A stretch of 64,000 nucleotides of DNA, from the NCBI RefSeq assembly GCF_002441655.1, contig NZ_JXJU01000005.1, positions 70,115 to 134,114 of the forward strand. The letters run 5' to 3'. Numbering within the stretch: position 1 is the first letter of the stretch; every line of letters starts with the position of its first letter. Under the pieces are notes generated by a model. The model did no database searches, had not been told where the DNA came from, and worked only from the letters and a program-made list of their open reading frames with translations. Made by a program: the position numbers and the translations under genes. Below are positions 32,942 through 43,360 of this stretch, one piece after another. Source of the DNA: Lactococcus fujiensis JCM 16395 (lineage in GTDB: Bacteria; Bacillota; Bacilli; Lactobacillales; Streptococcaceae).

Positions 32942-35167
32942 TTATGCATTTGTACGTTTAACAGAATAGACATCTGGCGTCATTTTTATTTTATCAACAA
33001 TTAATGTCAGCTCTGATAGATTTTTTATTCCAATAGCGATATGAATATTCGCCATCTTACGGTCTTTTGTGGGTTGTGCATTGATCGAAATTAAATTTTT
33101 TGTCGCATTTGATAAAACTTGCATCACGTCATTGAGTAACCCAGGGCGATTAAAACCATAAACATCAATGTTTGCAATATATTCTTTCACATTGTTATCT
33201 TCATCGTCCCACTCAACTTCAACCAGTCGTTTATCAAAATCTTCTTGATTACGAACATTTTGGCAGTCATCGCGGTGAATGCTGACGCCCCGACCTTTAG
33301 TAATGTAACCAATAATTTTATCCCCAGGAACAGGGTTACAACATTTGGCGATGCGAACAAGGAGACTGTCAATTCCTGACACGGAGACGCCACCGTCATG
33401 ACGAATTTTCATGACATTTTTGCCTTCTCGTTTCACTTCACCGTTCATCAATTGTTCCGACTCAACTTTTTGACGTTCCCGTTCTACACGGCGTCGCTCA
33501 TCTTCAGTTAATCGGTTGGCAATCGTTGTCGCCGAAATTTCACCAAAACCAATGGCTGCATAAAGTGCATCAATGTTTCGATAACTCGTTTTATTAAACA
33601 GGTCATCTAAATGTTTTTTATCAAGATATTGATTAGGAACGTAGCCCATATCTTCAAGTGCGTTTAACAAAAGCTCGTGACCTTTATTAACTGAGGTTTC
33701 CTTATCTTGATTCTTAAAGAATTGCTTAATTTTATTACGTGCTTTATTAGTTTTAACAAGATTTACCCAGTCACGACTTGGACCAAAACTAGATTTGCTG
33801 GTAATAATTTCAACGCGATCACCCGTTTTCAAAACATAGGTTAAGGGTTGCATTCGGCCATTAATTTTTGCCCCGGTAGCATGATCGCCAACCTGCGTAT
33901 GAATATTGTAAGCAAAGTCAATCGGTCCTGAACCTGCTGGTAATTCTTGAACAGCACCATCTGGAGCAAATACATAAATTTTATCGGATAAAATATCTTC
34001 TTGAACTGCTTTAACAAAATCTTCTGCAGAATCTCCGGCATCTTCACGTAATTCTACAATTTCGTGAATCCAGTTCAATGTCTCTGAAATTTCATGAACA
34101 TTAACTTTTGATTTTACACCTTGCTTGTAAGCCCAGTGAGCTGCGACCCCGTATTCAGCAATTTGATGCATTTCACGAGTCCTAATTTGGAATTCAATTG
34201 GACCTTTTGGTCCGTATACCGTCGTATGAACAGATTGATAGCCATTTGCTTTAGGGTTGGCAATATAATCCTTAAATCGTCCTGGCATTGGTTTCCACAA
34301 ATCATGGATGTATCCCAACGTTGTATAGACATCACTTGTTGTTTCCGTAATACACCGAATGGCAATTAAATCATAGATTTCATCAAAACGTTTTTTCTTA
34401 TCGTGCATTTTGCGGTAAATTGAATAGATGTGTTTTGGACGACCGTAAATTTCTTCACCTTCGACACCAGCACTGGCCAAACGTTCATTTAATTTGCTAA
34501 TAATTTCATTAACTAGCTGCTCACGATTGGCACGTTTATCATTCATCAAACCACGAATTCGGTAAAACTCTTGCTCATCAAGATAACGGAAGCTCAAATC
34601 CTCAAGTTCCCATTTAATACTGGCAATACCAAGTTTATCAGCTAATGGGGCATAAATATCCATGGTTTCACGTGAAATTCGTTTTTGTTTATCAGGACGC
34701 AAATGTTTCAAAGTCCTCATATTGTGCAAGCGGTCAGCCAATTTGACCAAAATAACACGAATATCTTTGGACATTGCCATTAATAATTTACGATGTGTTT
34801 CCGCCTGTTGTTTCTCACGAGATAAATACTCAACTTTACCAATCTTCGTAACGCCCTCAACAATGTCAGCTATCTCATTGCCAAAAAGTTCCCTCAAGTC
34901 AATGGAAAGAAAATTTGTATCCTCAACTACATCATGTAAAAATCCGCAAGCTACTGTAACTGCATCGAGCTTTAATTTCGCTAAAATCCCAGCGACTTGA
35001 GTGGGATGGACGATATAGGCTTCCCCTGAAGCACGGTATTGGTCCGCGTGAGCAATTGCAGCACAATCAAGGGCGCGTCTAACTAAAATTACATCCTTTT
35101 CATTCATGTATTTTTCAGTCATAGCAACAACTTGAGCGCCGGTTAGTATGGGTTCTGAAGGCATCAT
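32942..35167 (-). CDS. relA: Bifunctional (p)ppGpp synthetase/hydrolase (RelA/Rsh)
   Basis: 741 residues. The HD hydrolase domain has CGFLHDVVEDT and LVKLADRLHNMRTL; the synthetase domain has KRFDEIYDLIAIR, RFKDYIANPKANGYQSVH and FQIRTREMHQIAEYG; then TGS (IYVFAPDGAVQELPAG), a zinc-finger-like region with CCNPVPGDKI and a C-terminal ACT domain (ANIDVYGFNRPGLLNDV). Both enzymatic domains look intact, so it is a long Rel/Rsh controlling the stringent response. Confidence 0.96.
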   Translation of the reverse strand: MMPSEPILTGAQVVAMTEKYMNEKDVILVRRALDCAAIAHADQYRASGEAYIVHPTQVAGILAKLKLDAVTVACGFLHDVVEDTNFLSIDLRELFGNEIADIVEGVTKIGKVEYLSREKQQAETHRKLLMAMSKDIRVILVKLADRLHNMRTLKHLRPDKQKRISRETMDIYAPLADKLGIASIKWELEDLSFRYLDEQEFYRIRGLMNDKRANREQLVNEIISKLNERLASAGVEGEEIYGRPKHIYSIYRKMHDKKKRFDEIYDLIAIRCITETTSDVYTTLGYIHDLWKPMPGRFKDYIANPKANGYQSVHTTVYGPKGPIEFQIRTREMHQIAEYGVAAHWAYKQGVKSKVNVHEISETLNWIHEIVELREDAGDSAEDFVKAVQEDILSDKIYVFAPDGAVQELPAGSGPIDFAYNIHTQVGDHATGAKINGRMQPLTYVLKTGDRVEIITSKSSFGPSRDWVNLVKTNKARNKIKQFFKNQDKETSVNKGHELLLNALEDMGYVPNQYLDKKHLDDLFNKTSYRNIDALYAAIGFGEISATTIANRLTEDERRRVERERQKVESEQLMNGEVKREGKNVMKIRHDGGVSVSGIDSLLVRIAKCCNPVPGDKIIGYITKGRGVSIHRDDCQNVRNQEDFDKRLVEVEWDDEDNNVKEYIANIDVYGFNRPGLLNDVMQVLSNATKNLISINAQPTKDRKMANIHIAIGIKNLSELTLIVDKIKMTPDVYSVKRTNA
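34665..34677 (+). other. parS-like palindrome inside relA
   Basis: GTTTCACGTGAAA is the central 13 bases of the parS consensus TGTTTCACGTGAAACA; the three outer positions differ. It is the best match I saw in the window, which also encodes ParB at 46346-47128. Confidence 0.35.
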
Positions 35168-35300
35168 TTTTCATAGCTAGGTATTATTTCTTCGAGTTTT
35201 TGTGCTTCACAGCCTTATGCCTAGCCTTTCCTCCTTATTTTTATTTACCCTATTTTATCACAAATCTCTTTAAAGACCAGTATTAATCATTGAAATAAAA

Positions 35301-35331
35301 GAAAAACTAGGATTCGCCCCAGTTTTACATT
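35301..35331 (-). terminator. Terminator of the prmA-rsmE operon
   Basis: On the minus strand AAAACTGGGG, a short loop and CCTAGTTTTTCTTTT form an imperfect 8-bp stem with a T-rich tail just past rsmE. Confidence 0.65.
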
Positions 35332-35340
35332 TTATTATTT

Positions 35341-36096
35341 TTATTTCAGCAAATCAAAATAAGTTGAAATTGCTGATAAAGCGTATAGTGGTGCCGTCTC
35401 AGCCCGCATTATTCGGGGACCTAATCCAATTTTTATAGCTCCTAGATTTTCAAAATGTTTGATTTCATCAGCCGAAATACCACCCTCTGGGCCAAATATA
35501 ATCAAAAATTTCTGTCCAAATTCAAGTTGGGCAAGACATTGTCCAAAAGCAGACCGTTCTCCCCCTTTCGCTGATTCTTCATAAGCAATCAAAACTTGGT
35601 CAAACATCGAAAATTTTTCTGTCATTGCTGGCAGATTATCAAAAAGGGATATCTGAGGAATATACTGACGTCGTGATTGTTCAGCAGCACCAAGAGCAAT
35701 TTTTTCAAGCTTTTCTTGCTTTTTTTCCAATTTTTTACTGTCCCATTTAGCTACAGACCACTTAAACGGGGCCGCCCAAATCTCACTGGCCCCTAGTTCG
35801 GTAGATTTTTCAGTAATAAAATCAAGTTTGTCACCCTTGGGAAATCCTACAGCGATTGTAACTGAAATTGGTAGCTCAGTCGAGTTTACAACATTGTAAA
35901 CGTGCTTTACAATGTGGTTTAAGTCATCTTCAACTTCCGCTATTCCAACCTTGCCATCATTGTAGACAAGTTGCAATTGGTCGCCATTGCTTGAACGCAT
36001 AACTTTAAAAATATGATGTGCAGCTGATTCATTCTCAATAACAAATGAAGTGCCAATTTCAGGACGATCCACAAAAACAAAATATTGATTTGCCAT
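35341..36096 (-). CDS. rsmE: 16S rRNA (uracil(1498)-N(3))-methyltransferase
   Basis: 251 residues of the SPOUT (trefoil-knot) class. The knot motifs are FLIIFGPEGGISADEI and KIGLGPRIMRAETAPLYALS. An N-terminal PUA-like domain covers ~1-70. It methylates U1498 in the decoding region. It starts 38 nt after prmA, in the order 99-residue gene, prmA, rsmE. Confidence 0.94.
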   Translation of the reverse strand: MANQYFVFVDRPEIGTSFVIENESAAHHIFKVMRSSNGDQLQLVYNDGKVGIAEVEDDLNHIVKHVYNVVNSTELPISVTIAVGFPKGDKLDFITEKSTELGASEIWAAPFKWSVAKWDSKKLEKKQEKLEKIALGAAEQSRRQYIPQISLFDNLPAMTEKFSMFDQVLIAYEESAKGGERSAFGQCLAQLEFGQKFLIIFGPEGGISADEIKHFENLGAIKIGLGPRIMRAETAPLYALSAISTYFDLLK

Positions 36097-36134
36097 TAAA
36101 TTATCCTTGTTTTCTATTTATTTTCATTTTGGAC

Positions 36135-37085
36135 TTATCCTCCAATGACGCCTTCACGATTTTCCGTTTTCTTGAAAATAACACAATTCCATTCGCCTTG
36201 TGTCATCCGTGTTTCAAGGAAAAACCCTGCCCCTTCTGCTGATTCAATGACCATGTCTGCCTTCTCTGCAATGATACCACTCATTATCAAGTAGCCTTCT
36301 TGCTTAACCAGACGGAAAGCGTCTTTTGTCATTAAAACAAGAATATCTGCAAGAATATTAGCGACGATAACATCAGACTTAATATCAACACTCTGCAACA
36401 AATTATTGGCTGAAACATGTATTTTCTCGTGTTCAGGGTTCAACTCAATATTTTCCAATGCCACTTTGACAGCCACCTCATCAATATCATAGGCATAAAT
36501 TTCTTTCGCACCAAGGTAGGCTGAAGCAACGGATAATACCCCCGAACCCGTTCCTACATCAAGTACTGTTTCTCCACCACGCAGAATTTGTTCTAGCGCA
36601 TAAAGTGACATTTTTGTTGTGGGATGAGTCCCTGTACCAAACGCCATTCCTGGGTCCAATTTAATCAATTTTTCATTTTCGAGAGCTTGGTAATCTTCTG
36701 TCCAACTAGGAACAATCGTTAAGTCATGCGTGATTCGAGCAGGTTCAAAATATTTCTTCCAGCTATCGGCCCAATCTTCTTCTGCTAAATTATTACTTGA
36801 GAGTTGATAATCAACACTAAAAATCGCTTTGACATTGTCTAATTTAGCCTGTAAACTAGTTGTCAACTCCACAAGAGGTAAATTATCCGGATAATAGGCT
36901 GTAATTTCAACTTTATCCGACTGTTCCACATCAGGCAAGATTTCACCGAAATGATTTTGGTGCAACAAATAATCTTCGGTATCCGCAATTTCTACACCGG
37001 CAGCACCAGCCTCAATAAGCAGTTCAGAAACTGCCTCCTCAGCGATACGATCAATTGTTACTTCTATGCTAATCCAATTGTTCAT
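36135..37085 (-). CDS. prmA: Ribosomal protein L11 methyltransferase
   Basis: 316 residues. The N-terminal substrate-binding domain is followed by [38 protein letters not shown] (SAM motif I) and [12 protein letters not shown] (the NxLxxxL family block). It trimethylates L11. Its start overlaps the upstream 99-residue gene by 4 nt (ATGA). Confidence 0.95.
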   Translation of the reverse strand: MNNWISIEVTIDRIAEEAVSELLIEAGAAGVEIADTEDYLLHQNHFGEILPDVEQSDKVEITAYYPDNLPLVELTTSLQAKLDNVKAIFSVDYQLSSNNLAEEDWADSWKKYFEPARITHDLTIVPSWTEDYQALENEKLIKLDPGMAFGTGTHPTTKMSLYALEQILRGGETVLDVGTGSGVLSVASAYLGAKEIYAYDIDEVAVKVALENIELNPEHEKIHVSANNLLQSVDIKSDVIVANILADILVLMTKDAFRLVKQEGYLIMSGIIAEKADMVIESAEGAGFFLETRMTQGEWNCVIFKKTENREGVIGG

Positions 37086-37381
37086 TCTATTTCCTTTTCT
37101 TTTTCAGCATTACTGACAATCTTGACTAATTGATTCACACGCTTTTTTGCGACAAAAAAATCAATATCATCAATAAAATCGGCATCTCTTTCTAAAGTTT
37201 CGATTCGTTCAACGATTTCCGAATTATAATCTCGGATGCCCAACGCTTTCAGTCGTGACAAAGATACTCGCAACGTTTTTGCTAATTGACGCGTACGATA
37301 ACGTCGCTCGGACCGTCTTTTTGCTAAAGTTCGATTATAATTTTGTTCCGGGTTTTCCCAAGGAAACTGTTTTTCTGTCAT
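37082..37381 (-). CDS. Small basic helical protein, 99 aa, unknown function
   Basis: The N-terminal half is Arg-rich ([20 protein letters not shown]), the rest amphipathic helix ([35 protein letters not shown]). No domain recognised. It is translationally coupled to prmA (ATGA), which points to a translation-related or RNA-contact role, but nothing shows it directly. Confidence 0.7.
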   Translation of the reverse strand: MTEKQFPWENPEQNYNRTLAKRRSERRYRTRQLAKTLRVSLSRLKALGIRDYNSEIVERIETLERDADFIDDIDFFVAKKRVNQLVKIVSNAEKEKEIE

Positions 37382-37600
37382 TTTTCAGAACCAACCTCTT
37401 GATATAAAAAAGTTAAATTAAATTGGTGGCTTATTCAACTGTCAACCTACTCTTAGCCCATTATACCACGACTTCAACAAGTATTCTATCTGAACGACAA
37501 CAGATTCAACTTTTCGGTTTCTAAAATTCTAACAAGTACCGATAAAATGAAAAGCATACCCTATTGTAGAATATGTTTTTACATTTGAAATCAATAACAA

Positions 37601-39160
37601 TTATAAAATTTTCGTGGTCCATTCTTCACAATTTACCACTTCATCAACTAAACCTTCATAAAATTCAGGTTCATGTGAAACCATGAGAATCGTCCCTGGA
37701 TAGTCTTTAAGGGCACGTTTAAGCTCATCTTTTGCATCAACATCTAAATGATTTGTTGGTTCGTCCAATATTAAAATATTAGATTCCGAGTTCATCAATT
37801 TAGCAAAGCGCAATTTAGCCTGTTCCCCTCCAGAAAGGACATGTACGCGCGATTCTATTTGTTTACTAGTAAGACCAACACGTGCAAGTGCCGCGCGAAG
37901 TTCTGCTTGATTCCATGAAGGATATTCATCCCACAAGTCATCCAAAACAGTTTTTGTACTGGGCTCTTTTATTTCTTGTTCATAATAGGCAATATCTTGG
38001 AAGTTACCTCGTTCAACATCACCGTTAAGTGCTGGAATCAATCCCATCAAACTCTTCAATAAAGTTGATTTACCAATCCCATTTGAACCAACAAAAGCAA
38101 TTTTTTGACGACTTTCAACTTTTAAATTAATTGGAGCAGATAAAGGATGATCTTCAGAGTAGCCAATAATTAAATCTGTTGCTTCAAAGACCAAACGGCT
38201 TGGGTTACGACTAAATTTGAAATCAAAATGTGGTTTTGGCTTTTCAGTAATTGTTTCAACAAATTCCATCTTAGCAAGCTTTTTCTCACGTGCTTTTGCT
38301 TGTCCACTTGTTGCAACGTTTGCCTTTTTGCGTGCAATAAAATCTTTCAGTTTCTCAGCCTCAGCAAGTTGGGCTTCATGTAAAGCCTCAAGTTGTTTTT
38401 TCTTTTCTTCGAAAACACGTTCAAATTCATGATAACTCATCGAATAACGTGTTATTTGGAGCTGATTAACGTGATAAATCACATTGACAACTTCGTCCAT
38501 AAAAGGAACATCATGTGAAATCAAAATAAAAGCATTTTCGTAATTCTTGAGGTAATTTTTGAGCCAAAAAATATGTTCCTCATCAAGATAGTTGGTTGGC
38601 TCGTCAAGCAATAGAATATCTGGCTTCTCAAGTAAAAGTTTACCTAATAATATTTTTGTCCGTTGACCCCCTGAAAGTTCAGCCACGTCTTTGTCAAGTA
38701 AGTCAGTCAAGCCAAGCCCACGTGCCGTTTCTTCAACTTTTGAATCAATCAAGTAAAAATCGCCGTTATCAAGCTCCTCTTGAAGCTCTCCCACTTCAAC
38801 AAGTGACTCATTCATTTCATCTTCTGACATTTCAGCCATCTTCAAATAAGCATCGTTAATTTGTGATTCGACGTCGAAAAGATATTGAAAGGCTTCTGCT
38901 AGGGCCTCTCGTGTCGTTTTTCCCTTACCAAGAACAGCATGTTGATCCATATAGCCGACCCGGTGTTTTTTTGACCACGTCACTTTTCCCTCGTCTGGTT
39001 GCAACGTTCCGGTAATAATTGACATAAATGTTGATTTTCCTTCACCATTTGCGCCAACAAAGCCGATATGCTCTCCTTTGAGCAAGCGGAAATTGACATC
39101 TTCAAAAATAGCACGATCGCCAAATCCATGGCTGAGATTTTTTACTTCTAAGATACTCAT
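37601..39160 (-). CDS. ABC-F family ATP-binding protein
   Basis: 519 residues with two ABC domains and no TM segment. First: GFVGANGEGKSTFMSI (Walker A), ELSGGQRTKILLGKLL (signature), DILLLDEPTNYLD (Walker B). A charged linker with EKKKQLEALHEAQLAEAEKL follows. Second: AFVGSNGIGKSTLLKSL, LSGGEQAKLRFAKLM, NILILDEPTNHLD. ABC-F proteins act on the ribosome E site, some relieving stalls or antibiotic binding. Note Gly-Glu-Gly rather than Gly-Ala-Gly in the first Walker A. Exact subfamily is not assigned. Confidence 0.9.
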   Translation of the reverse strand: MSILEVKNLSHGFGDRAIFEDVNFRLLKGEHIGFVGANGEGKSTFMSIITGTLQPDEGKVTWSKKHRVGYMDQHAVLGKGKTTREALAEAFQYLFDVESQINDAYLKMAEMSEDEMNESLVEVGELQEELDNGDFYLIDSKVEETARGLGLTDLLDKDVAELSGGQRTKILLGKLLLEKPDILLLDEPTNYLDEEHIFWLKNYLKNYENAFILISHDVPFMDEVVNVIYHVNQLQITRYSMSYHEFERVFEEKKKQLEALHEAQLAEAEKLKDFIARKKANVATSGQAKAREKKLAKMEFVETITEKPKPHFDFKFSRNPSRLVFEATDLIIGYSEDHPLSAPINLKVESRQKIAFVGSNGIGKSTLLKSLMGLIPALNGDVERGNFQDIAYYEQEIKEPSTKTVLDDLWDEYPSWNQAELRAALARVGLTSKQIESRVHVLSGGEQAKLRFAKLMNSESNILILDEPTNHLDVDAKDELKRALKDYPGTILMVSHEPEFYEGLVDEVVNCEEWTTKIL

Positions 39161-39278
39161 TTAATTCTTATATATTCCTTATTTTTTCTTCTTTGGGACA
39201 ATCAATTGAGTTAATAATTGTGTAACAACATTTGATTGTCACCGATAAAACAATTTTAACACGAGTGACCGTAAATCA

Positions 39279-39587
39279 TTACTGTTCAAAGTTTATTTTT
39301 TGCCAATAATTTAATTTTCCTGTCCCAAATAAAGCCAACACCCGATTTTTATGCTGTTTGACTTGATTAATTCTATCTAAATTTACCTCCTGAGCTCCCC
39401 CTTGCGAGATAAAGTTTAAAATTGTTTGTAATTAGCTATTTTGTTCATGATAATCAAAATTTGTTAGGGTTCTATAAAAATGTAACATTTGATCAATCTT
39501 CATCAGTTTTTTCGAGAAACACAATTTTAGAATTTCATTCGTTTCGATTTGCCCACCTGGATGTGAATGATCGACTAAACTTTGATG
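39279..39587 (-). pseudogene. Decayed gene, C-terminal remnant with one internal stop
   Basis: One minus-strand frame reads HQSLVDHSHPGGQIETNEIL, then LMKIDQMLHFYRTLTNFDYHE, a TAA at 39434-39432, then LNFISQGGAQEVNLDRINQV and RVLALFGTGKLNYWQKINFE before a TAA. The composition is clearly protein-like, but there is no start codon, a stop in the middle and another stop at the upstream side. I do not recognise the family. The remainder of the ~530-nt gap (39161-39278, 39588-39693) shows no further gene. Confidence 0.5.
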
Positions 39588-39693
39588 TTACGTAAGAATT
39601 ATTGTTTATCAAATTAAGAAATGCACTTTTTGAATGTTTTTAATTGGGTTTTTGGAAGATTAATTTTCTCAATAACTCCCAACTTTGAACGTC

Positions 39694-40530
39694 TTAGCTT
39701 CTCTTTAACAAAAAGTGTTGGAAAAAGGCAATTTCCCGATATTCCTCTCTTTCAGCGCACATCATTTCGAGTTCAAACATTTTTTCAATCCAATCATCGG
39801 CATATTTGAATTCATTTGGTTGAAGTCGATTGAATGCACAAATTCCATATTTTTTGGCAATTTTTAATTGTGGATAATCTGAGACTGGAGAACTTTCTAC
39901 ACTTGAGGTTTCAATTTCAATACTTTTCTTATTGGGTCGTTTCTGTATCAGCTCTGGTAGTTCATAATAACTAATGGGTCCGAAATTGGATTCGTGGCGG
40001 AATTCTCCCTTAATAAGTGCTGCAGCTTCGTCTAGCTCATTTTCAAAGACAATTCGTTGCATAATTGAACCAGAAAAGTTATGTTTTATAATCGAAATCA
40101 CGCCGTCAGTGCTGATAAGACGAGCAAACTCTTCTAAAATTTTCTGTCGCTCCTCCACAGCATATTCCAAAACGTTATGGCATACAATCAAATCAAAACT
40201 TTCTGCCGGTAATTCTCTCAACGTTTTGAGTCCACCAAGCCGCATTTCATAAGCGTTTTCGTCCAATCGGTTGGCAACCATCTCGGGATTGGGTTCGATA
40301 GCTAAAACGTTATTTTGGGGCAACTTTTCATTCTGTTGTGCTTTTTTACTAATTTGAGTGGAAGCTTGGTTATTCCCAGCCAAATAATTTGCTGTCCAGC
40401 CGAAACCAGCTCCAAAATCAAGTATTTTAGCCCCTGAAACAGGTGGAAGTTGCGCATAAACTAAGCGATAAAAAAGTTTCATCCAAGGTGTACTTTGTTG
40501 ATCATAAAATCGTTGCAAATTGCTGTTCAT
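39694..40530 (-). CDS. SAM-dependent methyltransferase (class I)
   Basis: 278 residues. ILDFGAGFGWTANYLAG is motif I; VLAIEPNPEMVANRLD the acidic loop binding SAM ribose; SFDLIVCHNVLEYAVEERQK motif IV/post-IV, as in UbiE/SmtA-like enzymes. After residue ~190 the C-terminal part is divergent. Substrate unknown. Single gene with its start near 40530 and no strong terminator seen. Confidence 0.82.
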   Translation of the reverse strand: MNSNLQRFYDQQSTPWMKLFYRLVYAQLPPVSGAKILDFGAGFGWTANYLAGNNQASTQISKKAQQNEKLPQNNVLAIEPNPEMVANRLDENAYEMRLGGLKTLRELPAESFDLIVCHNVLEYAVEERQKILEEFARLISTDGVISIIKHNFSGSIMQRIVFENELDEAAALIKGEFRHESNFGPISYYELPELIQKRPNKKSIEIETSSVESSPVSDYPQLKIAKKYGICAFNRLQPNEFKYADDWIEKMFELEMMCAEREEYREIAFFQHFLLKRS

Positions 40531-40708
40531 ACTCGCCCCTTTAACACATCAGATTGTTTTAGATTACATTATATGCTAATTTTATTTTTTTAACAAGCTG
40601 ATAAAGATCGTAAATTAACCTTTGTCATCAATTTTTAAACATGAGTAACATATTTTTAAAAGAGAAAGCATATACTTGAACTATAACAAATTTGATAGAG
40701 GATTTTCC

Positions 40709-41719
40709 ATGAAAGCATTTGGCGCATATAACAATGAAATTTCGAGTATTACTGAATTTGAAAAAGATCTTCCCATGCTACGAGCACATGATTTACTCAT
40801 TCAAGTTGATGCCATTTCGGTCAACCCTGTTGATACAAAAGTCAGACAAGGAATTCAAGAAGGTTTAGATAGCCCAAAAATACTAGGTTATGATGGCTAT
40901 GGACGCGTTGTCAAGACAGGGACCGAAACACATCTTTTCAATATTGGAGACTTAGTCTATTGGGCAGGTGATGTAACACGTGAAGGCTCAAATTCAGAAT
41001 TCCAAGCAGTTGATGAACGTATCGTCGGGAATGCTCCCTCTAAATTAAGTGTCGAAAAAGCCGTTGCGATGCCTCTAACAAGTTTGACAGCTTATGAGCT
41101 TATCTTTGAAAAATTAGCTGTTTCCACTGAAGAAGTAGATGCAGGAAAAACAATTTTGATTATCAATGGTGCTGGCGGTGTCGGCTCTATTGCTATTCAA
41201 TTGGCACGAAAAATTGCAGGACTGAAAGTAATTGCAACAGCATCAAGCCCTGATTCTATTGCTTGGGTCAAAAAAATGGGTGCTGATTATGTGATTAATC
41301 ACCATGAGGACCTCCCTAAGCAATTGGCTTCTCTCGGTTTAGATAGCGTCGACTATATCCTTATACTCAATGCCGTTAACCAGCATATTGATGCAGCAAC
41401 TCGACTGATTGCACCGCAAGGAAAAATTGCGAATATCGTCGAACCTGGTCGGCCAATAAACTTAGACCGACTTGCACATAAATCAGCATCTTTTAGTTTT
41501 GAGTGGATGTTCACAAAAGCCGTAAGCCAAACTGCAGATATTGAAAGTCAGCATCGTATTTTAGACCAAATTTCAGCTTGGTTAGACGAAGGAATTATCG
41601 AATCGACTTTTACGCAAAATGTAGGCGAGCTCACTGCTAAAAACCTCCAAAAAGCGCATCAAATCATCGAAGATGGACATTCAATTGGGAAATTAGTTCT
41701 TGTCAATCGCAAAAATTAA
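40709..41719 (+). CDS. Zinc-type alcohol dehydrogenase-like / quinone oxidoreductase (MDR family)
   Basis: The ATG at 40709 (MKAFGAYNNE) has GAGGA upstream and gives 336 residues. The fold is that of the medium-chain reductases: VDAISVNPVDTKVRQG, DGYGRVVKTG, then the Rossmann motif INGAGGVGSIAIQLARKIAG binding NADPH and GADYVINHHEDL. The usual catalytic zinc Cys residues are absent, as in quinone/zeta-crystallin-like members. Substrate unknown, probably a carbonyl or enone. Confidence 0.85.
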   Translation: MKAFGAYNNEISSITEFEKDLPMLRAHDLLIQVDAISVNPVDTKVRQGIQEGLDSPKILGYDGYGRVVKTGTETHLFNIGDLVYWAGDVTREGSNSEFQAVDERIVGNAPSKLSVEKAVAMPLTSLTAYELIFEKLAVSTEEVDAGKTILIINGAGGVGSIAIQLARKIAGLKVIATASSPDSIAWVKKMGADYVINHHEDLPKQLASLGLDSVDYILILNAVNQHIDAATRLIAPQGKIANIVEPGRPINLDRLAHKSASFSFEWMFTKAVSQTADIESQHRILDQISAWLDEGIIESTFTQNVGELTAKNLQKAHQIIEDGHSIGKLVLVNRKN

Positions 41720-41742
41720 AAACGGACAAATCCGTTTTTTTC
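41718..41742 (+). terminator. Terminator of the oxidoreductase gene
   Basis: AAACGGA (41720-41726), loop CAAA, TCCGTTTTTTT. Confidence 0.85.
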
Positions 41743-41757
41743 ATTAATTTTAATACA

Positions 41758-42501
41758 TTAAAGGAGATAAATCTCTTTTAAACTTTTCATTTCATTTTCT
41801 GAAATATTCAAACCCTCATGTACATAATTCTTAAAGTTTCCATATTCTGAATCAATTTTATTGAATGTAAGTCTCAAATATTTCTGATCGACTTCGAAAG
41901 CTGGCTTCAATTTTTCAAGTATGGCATCTGATAAATGATATTGTCGTTTGATTTCAGAAAGCAATCTTTCATTGGTCTCTTTTAGTTCAATGTTACTTCT
42001 TAAATAGTCCGCAAATATGTCTTCCTCTGAGACACCCAAAAGTCTGAGAAAAAGCGCTGTTCCCCACCCTGTTCGATCCTTTCCAAATGTACAGTGAAAT
42101 AGAACTGGATTCATTTCTTGCTCAAGCAAAATCCTGATAAATTGTTGGTAAGCATCCAAAGCTGACCGATCTGATACAAACCCCTCATAAATATCATGCA
42201 TAAAATCTGTTACATTCGACGAGATTGTCATCATATTTTTCAAACTTGGTGACATTTGTAAACTGTTTTTAAAAATATCCAGTTGAATGTGCTTTGCATC
42301 TTTCAATTTTACGTCTGGAGATTGCTCGATTTCACTATCGGTTCTCATGTCAATGACCGTTTTAATTCCCATCGCTTCCAAAATGGTAATCTCTTTTGGG
42401 CTGAGTTGAGATAGATTTGCACTACGAATGACCTTGTTTGACCGTATTGACATTCCATTTTCTGTTTTTAGGTAGGATAAATCACGTAAATTGGCTATCA
42501 T
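41758..42501 (-). CDS. Tyrosine-protein phosphatase (SIW14/LpxT-like 'protein-tyrosine/serine phosphatase')
   Basis: 247 residues. The P-loop is HCTFGKDRTGWG (HCX5R, Cys nucleophile), with VIDMRTDSEIEQSPD upstream, as in the Y_phosphatase3 family (lipid or protein phosphatases such as MptpB-like proteins). Expected to be cytosolic: no signal peptide. Substrate unknown. ~20 nt from the convergent oxidoreductase gene. Confidence 0.85.
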   Translation of the reverse strand: MIANLRDLSYLKTENGMSIRSNKVIRSANLSQLSPKEITILEAMGIKTVIDMRTDSEIEQSPDVKLKDAKHIQLDIFKNSLQMSPSLKNMMTISSNVTDFMHDIYEGFVSDRSALDAYQQFIRILLEQEMNPVLFHCTFGKDRTGWGTALFLRLLGVSEEDIFADYLRSNIELKETNERLLSEIKRQYHLSDAILEKLKPAFEVDQKYLRLTFNKIDSEYGNFKNYVHEGLNISENEMKSLKEIYLL

Positions 42502-42661
42502 TGTATCTCCTTAGACTATTAATTAATATGACTATTTTATCATTTTTTGAGATTAAATTTTAATATTCCAATAAAATATTTATTCTATTGAACAATTTGA
42601 TAAAATTTATCTTAGTCTTTGTGATATAATATTTTCAATCTAAACCCAAAGGGGGATAAAA

Positions 42662-43360
42662 TTGACTACTTTAAATGTATTTAATCAGGTAATTGGAGAC
42701 TCAATAATGAATTATACAGAAGGTAAAATGCCTTCTTTAGAGCGCGTTGGAGGTGCTTATTCTATTGTTGAAAAACTTTCCGTTGAGAAACATGCTCAGG
42801 ATTTATACGATGTTTTTGGACCACATAGTCAAGCTCAAGACTGGACTTATCTCGCTTTGGAACCCTTTGATGATTATGATAAGTTCCTTGAAACGCTTAC
42901 GCAAATGGAACGATCAACGGATCCTTATTATCTTACAATAATAGATAAAAAAACAAATCGAGCAATCGGCAGTTTTGCCTATATGAGAATTGATTTTGAG
43001 AATCGCGCTATGGAAATCGGTTGGGTTGTATATTCAGATTTATTAAAAAGGAGCCGTGTTGCAACAGAAGCACAATATTTGGCGATGAAATATGTTTTTG
43101 AGGAGCTGCACTATCGTCGTTACGAGTGGAAATGCGATCATCTTAATCGGCCATCACACAATGCTGCACTTAGACTCGGTTTTACCTATGAGGGAATGTT
43201 TAGAAATGCAGCTGTTTATAAGGGAAGAACGCGTGACACGGACTGGTTTTCAATTATTGATTCTGAGTGGCCAAAACGTAAAAAAAGGCTCGAGTTGTGG
43301 CTTTCTCCTCAAAACTTCGATGCAACAGGGAAACAAATCATCAGTCTAAACTCCTTATAA
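42662..43360 (+). CDS. GNAT N-acetyltransferase (RimJ/RimL-like)
   Basis: 232 residues from TTG 42662, which has GGGGG 6-7 nt upstream; ATG 42707 with GGAG 8 nt upstream is the alternative. The acetyl-CoA region is EIGWVVYSDLLKRSRVATEA (the Q/RxxGxG/A loop is poorly kept) and HNAALRLGFTYEGMFRNAAVY marks the RimL-like C-terminal block. Role could be peptide N-terminal or small-molecule acetylation. Confidence 0.8.
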   Translation: MTTLNVFNQVIGDSIMNYTEGKMPSLERVGGAYSIVEKLSVEKHAQDLYDVFGPHSQAQDWTYLALEPFDDYDKFLETLTQMERSTDPYYLTIIDKKTNRAIGSFAYMRIDFENRAMEIGWVVYSDLLKRSRVATEAQYLAMKYVFEELHYRRYEWKCDHLNRPSHNAALRLGFTYEGMFRNAAVYKGRTRDTDWFSIIDSEWPKRKKRLELWLSPQNFDATGKQIISLNSL

